DNA of 30,386 bases, from NCBI GenBank assembly GCA_029260155.1, contig JAJDDU010000222.1, forward strand, positions 1 to 30,386, in the 5' to 3' direction. Positions 15,446 through 23,869 of the stretch are shown in pieces (positions within the stretch are counted from its first letter, which is position 1; each line of letters starts with the position of its first letter). A program made the position numbers and the translations under genes. Below the pieces are notes generated by a model, which had not been told where the DNA came from, did not search any database, and worked only from the letters and a program-made list of their open reading frames with translations. This DNA is from Phycisphaerae bacterium. Its GTDB lineage: Bacteria > Planctomycetota > Phycisphaerae > UBA1845.

Positions 15446-16425
15446 CGATCGCCTTTCGTTGAGACCGTGAGGCCGCACGCCTCACGTACGTCGTGCATGA
15501 CTCCCTGTGCGATGGCCCGCGCTTTGGCAGCGGCGGTACTCAGGATGTCCTCGACCGTGTCCAAATCGGCGGCTAGCTTCTCGCGTCGCTCGCGCGCCGG
15601 GCCGAAGACATCCTCGAACAACTCCGCCACGCGCCCCTTGGCTTCGCCGTAGCCCATGCCTCCCTGACGGTAGCGATTGGCCCACTCCGCGACCTCGTCC
15701 TGCTCCGCCATCAGCTTCAGCAGCGCGAACACGTTGCACGTTTCGGGCGATTTCGGATCGTCGACCGGCGTGCTGTCGGTCTTGACACTCATGATGCACT
15801 TGCGCGTCTTCTTCTGAGTGTCGAAGAGGTCGATCGTGTTTCCGTAGCTCTTGGACATTTTCTGTCCGTCGACGCCGGGAACGATCTGAGCTTCGTTGAG
15901 CTTGGGCTCGGGGCGGGCGAGCACCTCGCAGTCAAACTTGTTGTTGAAGTAGCCGGCCATGTCCTGCGTCATCTCGATGTGCTGGACCTGATCCTTGCCG
16001 ACGGGGACGACGTCGCTGCGATAAATGAGAATATCCGCCGCCATCAGGAGCGGATAGCACATCAACCCCATGGACGGCGTGATGCCCTTGGCGGTCTTGT
16101 CTTTGTACGAGTGGGCTCGTTCGAGAAGCCCCTTGCCCGTCACGGTGGACAGAATCCAGGCCAATTCCGTCACCTCGGGGACATCGGACTGCCGAAACAG
16201 CAGCGCCTTTTCGGGATCCAGCCCAAGGGCGAGGTAATCGAGCGCGACGTCAAGCGTCAGTTGCCGCAGAAGCGCAGCGTCCTGAACCGTCGTCAGCGAG
16301 TGATAGTTCGCGATGAAATAGAGCGCAGAGTCCTCGTCTTGCAGCTCGATATGCTGTTTGACAGCCCCCAGGTAGTTGCCCAGGTGCAGCTTGCCGCTCG
16401 GTTGAACACCGGACAGTACGCGCAT
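15442..16425 (-). CDS. trpS: Tryptophanyl-tRNA synthetase
   Basis: The 327-residue class I synthetase charges tRNA-Trp. It begins MRVLSGVQPSGKLHLGNYLG, where HLGN is the HIGH-type motif; KMSKSYGNTIDLF is the KMSKS motif, and MCYPLLMAADILIYRSDVVPVGKDQVQHIE lies between them as in bacterial enzymes. Length is normal. The start has a strong GGAGG 6 nt upstream. It is the first gene of an overlapping trpS-scpA-RidA-like unit. A perfect TTGACA stands at 16472-16467 on the minus strand, but the only -10 at the right distance is poor, so the promoter is not called. Confidence 0.96.
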   Translation of the reverse strand: MRVLSGVQPSGKLHLGNYLGAVKQHIELQDEDSALYFIANYHSLTTVQDAALLRQLTLDVALDYLALGLDPEKALLFRQSDVPEVTELAWILSTVTGKGLLERAHSYKDKTAKGITPSMGLMCYPLLMAADILIYRSDVVPVGKDQVQHIEMTQDMAGYFNNKFDCEVLARPEPKLNEAQIVPGVDGQKMSKSYGNTIDLFDTQKKTRKCIMSVKTDSTPVDDPKSPETCNVFALLKLMAEQDEVAEWANRYRQGGMGYGEAKGRVAELFEDVFGPARERREKLAADLDTVEDILSTAAAKARAIAQGVMHDVREACGLTVSTKGDR

Positions 16426-16505
16426 GAAATACCTCCGAGCGGAACCTACGCTGTGAAGTTGGAGGCTGTCAAGGCCGGCAAGTTGTCACGCCCATCGCGG
16501 CGCGC

Positions 16506-19500
16506 TTAGCGGCGACCCGCAGGGGAGCGTTCCTTCCCGCAATGCGAGACCAATCCCAACGCAAACCGACCGGCAATTGAAAGGAAAAGGAACCCCATCC
16601 CAATGACGCCGCACGGCGCCGGAGCCCCCGACGTCCCCGCTGATTCCGGCGTCACGACGCCCTCCAGACGAAGGGTCTTCGTCGCCACCGGCAGGTCGAA
16701 CCCCGCTAGGTGTACCCGCGCTGATACGGTTACCACGGCTGAACCGTCCATCGGACGAGGCGTTAGCGTCCCGCTCGATTCGTCGATCGTGGCCACCGTC
16801 TCGTCGTCAACGGACCAAGTGACGCCGCTCCGCACTGCTCGCGCAGAAGCGTCCATGAACCGGACGGAAGCGACGTAGGTCTCAGTCGACTGCGACGGCG
16901 ATCCTCCCGAAAAAGTCAGCGTCTCCGCCCCGTCGATGACCACGCTCTCGGGGATCGCGTACACAGCCTCCGCGTTGACCGGTTCGTTCAGAGTGAACGA
17001 CAGATCGTTGTCACCTTCGGGCATCGCCTCGCCATCGACGGTCCATCGCATAAAACTCAGGCCGTTGAACGTCGGTGCGACGGCGAGCGTCACGGGCGTG
17101 CCCATCCGGAATCGACGCGCTAGCGACGGGTCAGCCACGCCGTCACCCAAATGCTCGACATCGCTCGGCGTCACCACGACCACCGTCCCTGGGTTGTTCG
17201 AGGAAACCTCTATCGAGACCGCCGACGAGATGTCCGACGGGTCGGGGGCGCCGGGTACCTTTGCAAACCAGATGTCGCTCAGTCCCTCACCGCCGTCACG
17301 AATTCCGGTGAAGTACAGGGAATTGCCATCCTTGGAGAGCTCCGGCTCACGATCTGAGCCCGTGGAATTCACGCGAGGCCCGAGGTTTTTCGGCTCGGTC
17401 CATTCACCATTTACCTTGCGACTGACCCAGATGTCCGAGCTGCCCACACCGCCAGGCCGACCCGACGTGAAATACAGCGTGTTGCCGTCCGCAGAAATTG
17501 ACGGCTCCGCATCGTTGTAGATCGAATTCACCGGCGCGCCGAGATTGAGCGGGAACTGCCATTCGCCATCGATGTTCTCCGCGACCCAAAGATCCGTTCC
17601 GCCGTGACTGCCAGGCCGATCCGAGGAAAGATACAAAGTGTTACCGTCCGCCGAGATGCTCGGGTCCGACGTGACGCCGATCGCATCGGCATGGTTGATA
17701 ACGTCGCCCATGTCTTCGGGCGAATGCCATCGCCCGTTGACGAACTTGGATTCCCATATTCGCGTCTGGGCAACGAAGATGCCGCTGAGGAGCGCCCGCG
17801 TGAAATACAGCGTGCGTTCGTCGTACGAAATGCACGGAGATCGGCGAAACGCGAAGGTTTCCGCTTCCTGCGGAATGTCCAGCAGGCGCCCTTCCTGCCA
17901 AACGCCTTCCAGCAAATCGGTCACCATCAGCTTGGGCCGGGTGACGAAGTCCGGTCCGTCCGATGCGTAGTAGATGCGATTGCCCGAGCTGCTCACCGAC
18001 GGACCTGAGTCGCGGTTGAGCTGATTCACGCGCTGTGACAGATTCTGAGCGTCGCCGAACAGTTCCTCGACATCCGCATCGTCGACGGTCGCCAAACCCA
18101 CGAATTCCGTCGGCATCGTCTTGTAGAAATCCGCAACCGTGGATACCACCTCTTTTTCAGTGCGGTCTTCGTACACCATTCCGAAGTGCAGACTGGGTAC
18201 GTGGTTCGGCAGCACGGTCCTGATGTCAGGCCACTGAATGTCCTGCCAGTTGAACATCGCGAGGCCGCTGATGTGTTCTTCGGCGTAGAACGGCAGGTGC
18301 GGTCGCCACCCCTCGAGCATCTCCTTGACAGCCGAGACTTGCTGCCGTTCGCTCACCTCGAAGAGGTCACCTTCGGGCGTGACAATCACCGGCTCGCGAT
18401 CGTTGCCCTCGAAACCCAGTTCGGCAATTACAATCGGTACGTCTTTGGGAAAGTTGGTCCACGCGTCCTGAAGAAACTCGAGGTAGTACAGCCAGAACGT
18501 CACCTTCATGTACACGTCCAGACCAGCCTCTTCGATGAATGCGACGTCCGCGTCCACGGCCGCAGGGTCGTACTCGTCGTTGTCGATCACGTAAGACGCC
18601 AGGCGATTGCGGTCCAGCCGCTTGGCCAACTCCTGCGCCTCCTTCGCATACGGCATGGGTCGCGCCCGCGAATTGCCGCTCAGCCACATGAACACGGCTG
18701 GGTGATTCATATCGCGCACGATCATCTCTTCGTACATGACGTAGAGCTTCTCGCGAACGGCTGGGTCTGCGAAGTTCGCCCAAGCAGGCACCTCGCACGA
18801 GACCAGCAACCCGAGCTCGTCTGCGAGTTCCAGAATCCTCGGCGTGTGCGGGTAGTGGATCAAACGCACGTAGTTAACGCCCATGAGCTTCAGGGCGATC
18901 ATGTCGTTTTCCATTTCCTCGGGCGACCCGGAGAACCCGGAAATCGAGCCATAGATATCGTGCCGACACATGCCTTTCAGAAAGATCGGCTTGCCGTTTA
19001 GGAGAATGTCTTGCTTCTCAACGGCTATGTCTCGAAATCCGATCCGATCCAGCGACTCGTCGACGATTAGCCCGTCCACCGTTGCGCCCACCCAGAGGTA
19101 GTACAGCTTCGGGTTGTCCGGAGACCACAACTCAGGGTTGATCACAAAGAACGGAAGCGAGACGCTCGCCCGGCCGCTCTCGTCGAATATGATCGGGCTT
19201 TCAGTCTCCAGATCGTCGAGAAAATCCCACACCCCCGGCTCGCCGTCCAAAACGCCGCCGAACAGTTCCGCCGCAACGCCCGGCTTACCCACCAGGTCAA
19301 CGTTTACCTCGCCGATGACCGTGCTGTATTCCGCGTCTCCGAAGGTGTACTGCACTCGCGCCCGCAGCACGGCGCACTTGTGGGCGAACTGAATGTAGAC
19401 GTTGCGAATGATGCCGGCGTAACCCACCCAAGGCGAATCCTCGAACGGGATGGTGTGCTCGTCTCGATGGTCGTCGATCTCTACGACCAACTCGTTCTCC

Positions 19501-19859
19501 ACGCCGACCGGCCGCAAGAACGCGGAAACCTCGAACTCAAACGGGGTGAACGGTCCGTGCTCGCCGAGCAGGACACCGTTCAGCCAGAACGTCCCACTTC
19601 CGGCGATCCCGTCGAAGTGTAACAGCGCGACACTTTCAGGAATCTCAAAATCGATCGTAAACTTGCGCACATACGTGGAAACACCGCCGATGGGTTCAAA
19701 TGACGCCGGCACGCCGAATTCGACGGGCTCGGCTGTCCCCACCTGGCGGGTCCACGGACCGACCAGCGTGATCTTCTCACCCGCTCGTGCAACGGGCAGC
19801 GCAGCCAACACCGCAATGACGGCAACAAGAAGTCGCGTTCTTTGTCGGCGTGTGACCAT
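16506..19859 (-). CDS. Secreted GH2-like protein with PD40 propeller, Ig-like domain and C-terminal anchor
   Basis: The 1117-residue protein has a signal peptide (1-26), a GH2 sugar-binding jelly roll (about 30-160), an Ig-like GH2 domain (165-280) and a TIM barrel (285-590) with NGKPIFLKGMCRHD and YVRLIHYPH. The nucleophile Glu480 is present (IVIAELGFEG), but the acid/base Glu expected after W-S-L-G-N is missing: the sequence reads FMWLSGNSRARP with Ser396. Residues 615-870 hold four or so PD40/WD40-like repeats (SISADGNTLYFTS type). An Ig-like Big_2-type domain (about 985-1065) precedes a C-terminal Cys-Gly motif, a hydrophobic helix and a basic tail, a sorting-signal-like end. GH2 members are beta-galactosidases, -mannosidases or -glucuronidases; this one may bind rather than cleave a glycan. 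It follows the SPASM radical SAM gene by 40 bp. Confidence 0.88.
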   Translation of the reverse strand: MVTRRQRTRLLVAVIAVLAALPVARAGEKITLVGPWTRQVGTAEPVEFGVPASFEPIGGVSTYVRKFTIDFEIPESVALLHFDGIAGSGTFWLNGVLLGEHGPFTPFEFEVSAFLRPVGVENELVVEIDDHRDEHTIPFEDSPWVGYAGIIRNVYIQFAHKCAVLRARVQYTFGDAEYSTVIGEVNVDLVGKPGVAAELFGGVLDGEPGVWDFLDDLETESPIIFDESGRASVSLPFFVINPELWSPDNPKLYYLWVGATVDGLIVDESLDRIGFRDIAVEKQDILLNGKPIFLKGMCRHDIYGSISGFSGSPEEMENDMIALKLMGVNYVRLIHYPHTPRILELADELGLLVSCEVPAWANFADPAVREKLYVMYEEMIVRDMNHPAVFMWLSGNSRARPMPYAKEAQELAKRLDRNRLASYVIDNDEYDPAAVDADVAFIEEAGLDVYMKVTFWLYYLEFLQDAWTNFPKDVPIVIAELGFEGNDREPVIVTPEGDLFEVSERQQVSAVKEMLEGWRPHLPFYAEEHISGLAMFNWQDIQWPDIRTVLPNHVPSLHFGMVYEDRTEKEVVSTVADFYKTMPTEFVGLATVDDADVEELFGDAQNLSQRVNQLNRDSGPSVSSSGNRIYYASDGPDFVTRPKLMVTDLLEGVWQEGRLLDIPQEAETFAFRRSPCISYDERTLYFTRALLSGIFVAQTRIWESKFVNGRWHSPEDMGDVINHADAIGVTSDPSISADGNTLYLSSDRPGSHGGTDLWVAENIDGEWQFPLNLGAPVNSIYNDAEPSISADGNTLYFTSGRPGGVGSSDIWVSRKVNGEWTEPKNLGPRVNSTGSDREPELSKDGNSLYFTGIRDGGEGLSDIWFAKVPGAPDPSDISSAVSIEVSSNNPGTVVVVTPSDVEHLGDGVADPSLARRFRMGTPVTLAVAPTFNGLSFMRWTVDGEAMPEGDNDLSFTLNEPVNAEAVYAIPESVVIDGAETLTFSGGSPSQSTETYVASVRFMDASARAVRSGVTWSVDDETVATIDESSGTLTPRPMDGSAVVTVSARVHLAGFDLPVATKTLRLEGVVTPESAGTSGAPAPCGVIGMGFLFLSIAGRFALGLVSHCGKERSPAGRR

Positions 19860-19873
19860 GGGAATTCCGAAAT

Positions 19874-19901
19874 CTAGATTCTGAATTCTAGATTCTGAAC
19901 T
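19874..19901. repeat. 14-bp tandem direct repeat
   Basis: CTAGATTCTGAATT (19874-19887) is followed directly by CTAGATTCTGAACT (19888-19901), 13 of 14 identical. The pair is AT-rich against a GC-rich background, fills most of the 40-bp gap between two minus-strand genes and covers the radical SAM stop codon. It may be a slippage product or a recombination scar. Confidence 0.7.
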
Positions 19902-21138
19902 AAATGAATTGCTTCAAGTCCTCGAATCCGTAGGCATCCTGTTCAACGCGGCGCCCGCTGATCGGGTGCAACACGCGGTGCATCGCGAGATTGTGCAGCG
20001 AGAAGCCGCAGTCGTGACATCGGCAACCGGGAATCTCCTTCTTGGCAAACGGGAGATTCGTGTTCTCTGCTCGGAACTTACGGTAGTTTTCCCCGAACCA
20101 GACGTCCTTGAAACGGTCCGTCTTCAGCGTGCCCAGCGCCCGAAGGCACTCGCAACACGGATTCACCGTGCCGTCCGCAAGGATAATGCTGAAGAACCAC
20201 CCGATGTAGCAGGGCACTTCAGAGTAGATATCCTGCGTGCCCTTGTAGATCCGCGCCCGTGAAAGAAAGTAATCGGCATTGGTCTCGACGCCAAGGGTCT
20301 TTGCCAATGCGACGGCCCGCTCAAGATGCTGCGGCATCTCTGCCTTCTGCTCGTCGTTCAACGCTAGGAACTTCGTCCCTTCGTATGTGCTGATGCCGAT
20401 GAAGTGCGCCTTCTCCGCGCCCACCTCGTGGGCCACCCGCACCATGTCTTCCAACTCGTGGAAGTTGTTGTTCTGAATCACAAAGCTCAGTTGCAGCCGT
20501 GGATACACAGTACCCGCAGCACGCTTCGCTTCGGTAATCACAGACAGCGTGCGTTTGATTCGATCGAACGCGTCCCGCGGTGTGTTGACGTGAATCTCGC
20601 CATACGTCGCCGCGCTGCCCGCGTTGAGGCTGAAGTACATCTCGTCGGTGCCCAGTTCCACCAGCCGCCGCGCGTCGTCGTCGGTGACCAGCGATCCGTT
20701 GGTCGTGACAGAGATGGTGAAATCTCGCTCCTTGACGTACGCGATCATGTCCATGAAGCGCTTGTGCAGGAACGACTCACCCCTGCCTATGAATTTGATC
20801 TTCCGCGTCCCCATCGCCTCCAGATCGTCCACCAGACCTGTGAACATCCCGTAGTCCATGTGGGCTTTGTTGCGGTCGATCTCAGGGTGCGCGGTGTAGT
20901 ACGCTTCGGAAATCTCGTCGGTATACGGGGCGTCCTTGGGAACGAAGCTCGGCTGATCCCAGCAGAAAGTGCACCGATAGTTGCAGCTGTTCACCACCCC
21001 GAGTTGAACGTACAGCGGGCCGGTAAATGCCTTGTCCTTGGTGCGCGCACCCAGGGCGACCTTGGCTTGGTGCTGCAATCGCACCAGCCGCTTGACGATC
21101 GACTTCCTGGGTTTTACTCCGTTGACGCTAGTCCCCAT
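19900..21138 (-). CDS. Radical SAM protein with SPASM-like C-terminus
   Basis: The 412-residue protein has the radical SAM cluster C52-x3-C56-x2-C59 (NSCNYRCTFCW), the S-adenosylmethionine-binding region KIKFIGRGESFLHKRFMD, and TVTTNGS-like strand (SVTTNGSLVTDDDARRL). The C-terminal 90 residues carry further cysteines (CYIGW, NPCCECLRALG, GCRCHDCGFS) in a SPASM-like arrangement that binds auxiliary iron-sulphur clusters. Such proteins modify peptides, sugars or cofactors by radical chemistry; the substrate is unknown. No precursor peptide is seen nearby, and the position between a sugar transferase (12 bp upstream) and a GH2-like protein suggests a glycan or glycoprotein role. The ATG has AGGAG 9 nt upstream overlapping the preceding stop. 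Confidence 0.9.
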   Translation of the reverse strand: MGTSVNGVKPRKSIVKRLVRLQHQAKVALGARTKDKAFTGPLYVQLGVVNSCNYRCTFCWDQPSFVPKDAPYTDEISEAYYTAHPEIDRNKAHMDYGMFTGLVDDLEAMGTRKIKFIGRGESFLHKRFMDMIAYVKERDFTISVTTNGSLVTDDDARRLVELGTDEMYFSLNAGSAATYGEIHVNTPRDAFDRIKRTLSVITEAKRAAGTVYPRLQLSFVIQNNNFHELEDMVRVAHEVGAEKAHFIGISTYEGTKFLALNDEQKAEMPQHLERAVALAKTLGVETNADYFLSRARIYKGTQDIYSEVPCYIGWFFSIILADGTVNPCCECLRALGTLKTDRFKDVWFGENYRKFRAENTNLPFAKKEIPGCRCHDCGFSLHNLAMHRVLHPISGRRVEQDAYGFEDLKQFI

Positions 21139-21150
21139 TGCTCAGTGCTC

Positions 21151-22029
21151 CTACGCCGCCCGTGTAGCGAAGAACGTCGCGTACCGCACCTTGTAATTCT
21201 CGCCCAGAAAATGCCCGACCGTGATCTGCTTGCCGAAGTAGGCAGCCACAGTACATGCGATAATCTTGAGGTCTTCCAAGAACACATCGCCGCGTTCGAA
21301 CACGTCCGAGTAGTGGTACTCAAGCAGAATACGCTCTTCGTCGCTCACGTCGTCGCGCCCGATGCTCTGCACGTAACCGGTAAGCCCCTGCGGGCTGGCG
21401 AATCTCTCGATGGCCTCTGCCGTCGGCCCCAGGGCGTTGATGACATAGTCGGGGATCGGGCGGTTGCCCACAACGCTCATCTCCCCGCGAGCGATATTCA
21501 TCACTTGCGGCAATTCAACGATCCAAAGCCGTTCCAGCCATCGTCCGACCCGCGTGTAGCGCGAACAGTCCTTCGACACATTCAGAAACTTGCCGTGGTG
21601 CTTCACGCTGACAAGCGCATCCAGTTGCCTATCGCTGCCCACCGTGAGCGTCCGCATCTTGAAGATTCGCGCACGACGACCGAAGCGAACCCGACGCGTT
21701 TGGACGTAAAATATCGGCCAACCGGTGTCCAGCAGCGTCCCCAGCCCGCCTAGCAGGATCAGCGGACCAGCCACGATCAAGCCCGCCAGCAAAAACAGCA
21801 TGTCGAATACGCGCTTCAGCAGGTGGTTGACTCGCACGCGAAAACTGCATCGCCGCGCCGTCCGGAAATGGTCCGCGAATGTCGCGTCCAAGCGATCCTT
21901 CAGGTTGTCGTTGTGCAACTCCAGAGGAGCCGCCGCGCCCAGATCGGGCACGAAAGCACCACACTCGCCGACCTCCGGAGAGACCTGCGCGGGGGTGCTC
22001 CAATTCCCCTCAATTCCCCTCTTTTGCAT
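21151..22029 (-). CDS. Undecaprenyl-phosphate sugar transferase-like protein (PglC/WcaJ C-terminal type)
   Basis: The 292-residue protein has one re-entrant hydrophobic segment (about 70-100), LKRVFDMLFLLAGL, IFYVQTRRVRFGRR, IFKMRTL, then RVGRWLERLWIVELPQVMNIARGEMSVVGNRP, the monotopic phosphoglycosyl-transferase core that starts lipid-linked glycan or exopolysaccharide synthesis at the inner membrane. The Asp of the Asp-Glu catalytic dyad (usual D-E-L-P-Q) is Val171 here, next to Glu172, and the usual V-G-P-R-P is V-G-N-R-P, a variant I associate with one clade of the family. The start at 22029 has GAGGGA about 6 nt upstream. The first 20 codons include a 10-bp duplication (CAATTCCCCT twice on the plus strand, 22001-22020). 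Confidence 0.85.
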   Translation of the reverse strand: MQKRGIEGNWSTPAQVSPEVGECGAFVPDLGAAAPLELHNDNLKDRLDATFADHFRTARRCSFRVRVNHLLKRVFDMLFLLAGLIVAGPLILLGGLGTLLDTGWPIFYVQTRRVRFGRRARIFKMRTLTVGSDRQLDALVSVKHHGKFLNVSKDCSRYTRVGRWLERLWIVELPQVMNIARGEMSVVGNRPIPDYVINALGPTAEAIERFASPQGLTGYVQSIGRDDVSDEERILLEYHYSDVFERGDVFLEDLKIIACTVAAYFGKQITVGHFLGENYKVRYATFFATRAA

Positions 22030-22207
22030 CTTCTTCCCTCAGCCTGGCCAATCCCATGAAACGGACCGCCCCGTCCGTCGAGCAATGCTCAAGATCAGCA
22101 AACCCACTCTATTTCCCGAGCTAATCATCTTACCCAGGCCAGCCCCGCACGACCAAGGGTAACCAAGGAAATGTCTCGAAATTCCGCGCGGGTCCGCCGC
22201 CCAAACC
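22030..22207 (-). other. Leader of the sugar transferase gene with two adjacent hairpins
   Basis: In this 178-bp gap the dyads ACGGAC/GTCCGT (22061-22066 and 22073-22078) and GAGCA/TGCTC (22080-22084 and 22086-22090) stand side by side, about 30-60 nt before the ATG. They could be an RNA leader structure or a weak attenuation/processing point between the two radical SAM genes. No U-tract follows, so a terminator is not called. Confidence 0.3.
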
Positions 22208-23869
22208 TCAAACAGCCGATCGAAGCTCCGTCTCGATACCGGACGCCGCGCAGTAAGCGATCGCCTTCAAGTGCAACGATTGAAGCTCCGCATTATCCGG
22301 GAACAGCGCCATCCCGTTCTGCAGTTCCTCAACCATGTCCAGCGGATCCATGGCTAGGTTCTCCTTGAACTTCCCCTCGTCGTCCAAGAAAACGGTCTTC
22401 AGCCACTCGATCTTGCGGATGCACTTGAGTTGTTCAACAGGAACCTCCGACAGCTGCAAATCGAAAGCCCCAAAGCTGAGATCTTCGAAATCGACCGTCA
22501 CCTCGTCGATCAAGCCATCCTCCACGCACTCCTTGTACAGCACTGTTCCCGGTAGCGGCGTTACCACCGCAAACGCTGAAACCGCAAGCCGCAAGCTCCG
22601 AGCGTACTCCACCGTGCGCCAAACCTCGTCCAGCGTTTCCCCTGGGAAACCAATCATGAAGAAACCGCGAACCTCGATGCCCAACTCTTTCGACTTCTCA
22701 ACAATCGGTGGGGCCAGCTTGATATAATTCGGCTTGCGAACCTTCCGCAGGCGGGCGCTGTTGGCGCTCTCCACCGCGATCGTGTAGCTCCCGCAGCCGC
22801 TGGCCTTCATCTTGTCCAACAGGTGCGGGCTCAGGAAGTTCACGCCCAGACCGTTGTGCGCTTCCCATGCGATGGGTAGCTTGCGCTCGATGATCCCGTC
22901 GAAGATCTCCTCCGCCCGGCCCATGTCTGCGGTGAAGTTGTCATCCTGAAACGCAATCCGCTCGATGCCATACTCTTCCACCAAGTGCTCGATTTCATCG
23001 AGCACGTTGGCGGCGCTGCGCGTGCGGTAGCTCTTGCCCCAAGTGACGTTCTTCGCGCAATACGTACACTGGAACGGGCACCCGCGCGAAGTCGTCATCT
23101 GCGCAACACGGATGTGCGTGTTGCCGTCGAGGCGCAGGCCCTGAGTCTTGCCGATCTCGAAGTAACGGTGCATCTCCACCAAATGGCGGGCAGGGTGAGG
23201 CAACACGTCCAGATCCTGCACCCACGACGATCTCGGTTGATCGACGACAAGGCCACCGCTGCTGTAGCTCAGCGCGGGTACCGCGGAGAAGGGCATCTTG
23301 CCCTGAATCGCGTTTAGCAGATCGAGCATTACCGTCTCGCCCTCGCCGGCGATGCAGAAATCCACGGCTGGATCTTGACAGATCCGCGCGTAAAAAGCCC
23401 CCACGTGCGGACCACCACAGACGACCACAATGTTCGGGTCGACCTCCTTGGCGATCCGCGCGACCATCAGCATGCGGTTTTCCAGAGTGGAAAACAGACA
23501 GCTGATCCCCAACACCTGTGGCTTGTAGGCTTTGATACGCTCACGGATTTGATCTTCGGTCAGACCGTAAACGTAGCGGTCCTTGCCGATGTCGATCAGC
23601 GTCTCATATCCCTCGGACGGGCAGTCCATCAGATCAACGTCGTACCCGGCGCCCAGCAGTGTCGAGGCAACGTAGCCCAACCCCAGAGGGTAGAGCGCCG
23701 TCTGACGCGACTGGAACTTTGAGAACACCATCGGCGGAAAAATGAGCTGCACGCGCTCGACCGGAAACGGCCCCCGCGACGCAAAGCCGTCAGGCTGCGT
23801 CATCGCAGAGCCCGAAGCGAATTGTGGCGACGACCCTGTGGTCGGAAGATTAATGTCTCTGATACCCAT
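22208..23869 (-). CDS. B12-binding-domain-type radical SAM protein
   Basis: The 553-residue protein has an N-terminal Rossmann-like cobalamin-binding-type domain (about 38-190, PLGLGYVASTLLGAGYDVDLMD, GISCLFSTLENRMLMVARI, VCGGPHVGAFY, FCIAGEGE), then a radical SAM barrel with C264-x3-C268-x2-C271 (SRGCPFQCTYC), FQDDNFTAD and GFFMIGFPGET, and a C-terminal helical part. I do not see the D-x-H-x-x-G base-off motif, as in many members. These enzymes methylate or rearrange unactivated carbons. It is the first gene of the minus-strand glycan gene set. The ATG at 23869 has GGGG 6 nt upstream. The substrate is unknown. Confidence 0.9.
   Translation of the reverse strand: MGIRDINLPTTGSSPQFASGSAMTQPDGFASRGPFPVERVQLIFPPMVFSKFQSRQTALYPLGLGYVASTLLGAGYDVDLMDCPSEGYETLIDIGKDRYVYGLTEDQIRERIKAYKPQVLGISCLFSTLENRMLMVARIAKEVDPNIVVVCGGPHVGAFYARICQDPAVDFCIAGEGETVMLDLLNAIQGKMPFSAVPALSYSSGGLVVDQPRSSWVQDLDVLPHPARHLVEMHRYFEIGKTQGLRLDGNTHIRVAQMTTSRGCPFQCTYCAKNVTWGKSYRTRSAANVLDEIEHLVEEYGIERIAFQDDNFTADMGRAEEIFDGIIERKLPIAWEAHNGLGVNFLSPHLLDKMKASGCGSYTIAVESANSARLRKVRKPNYIKLAPPIVEKSKELGIEVRGFFMIGFPGETLDEVWRTVEYARSLRLAVSAFAVVTPLPGTVLYKECVEDGLIDEVTVDFEDLSFGAFDLQLSEVPVEQLKCIRKIEWLKTVFLDDEGKFKENLAMDPLDMVEELQNGMALFPDNAELQSLHLKAIAYCAASGIETELRSAV

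Noticed and set aside
14594..15652. Plus-strand frame of 352 codons
   Set aside because: Antisense to scpA and the end of trpS, which are firmly identified.
16443..16472. Promoter for trpS with perfect TTGACA
   Set aside because: The -10 at 18 bp (TAGGTT) is poor and the implied start falls on the ribosome site, so it is not called.
20404..21753. Plus-strand frame of 449 codons
   Set aside because: It lies opposite the SPASM radical SAM and sugar transferase genes, whose minus-strand frames carry family motifs.
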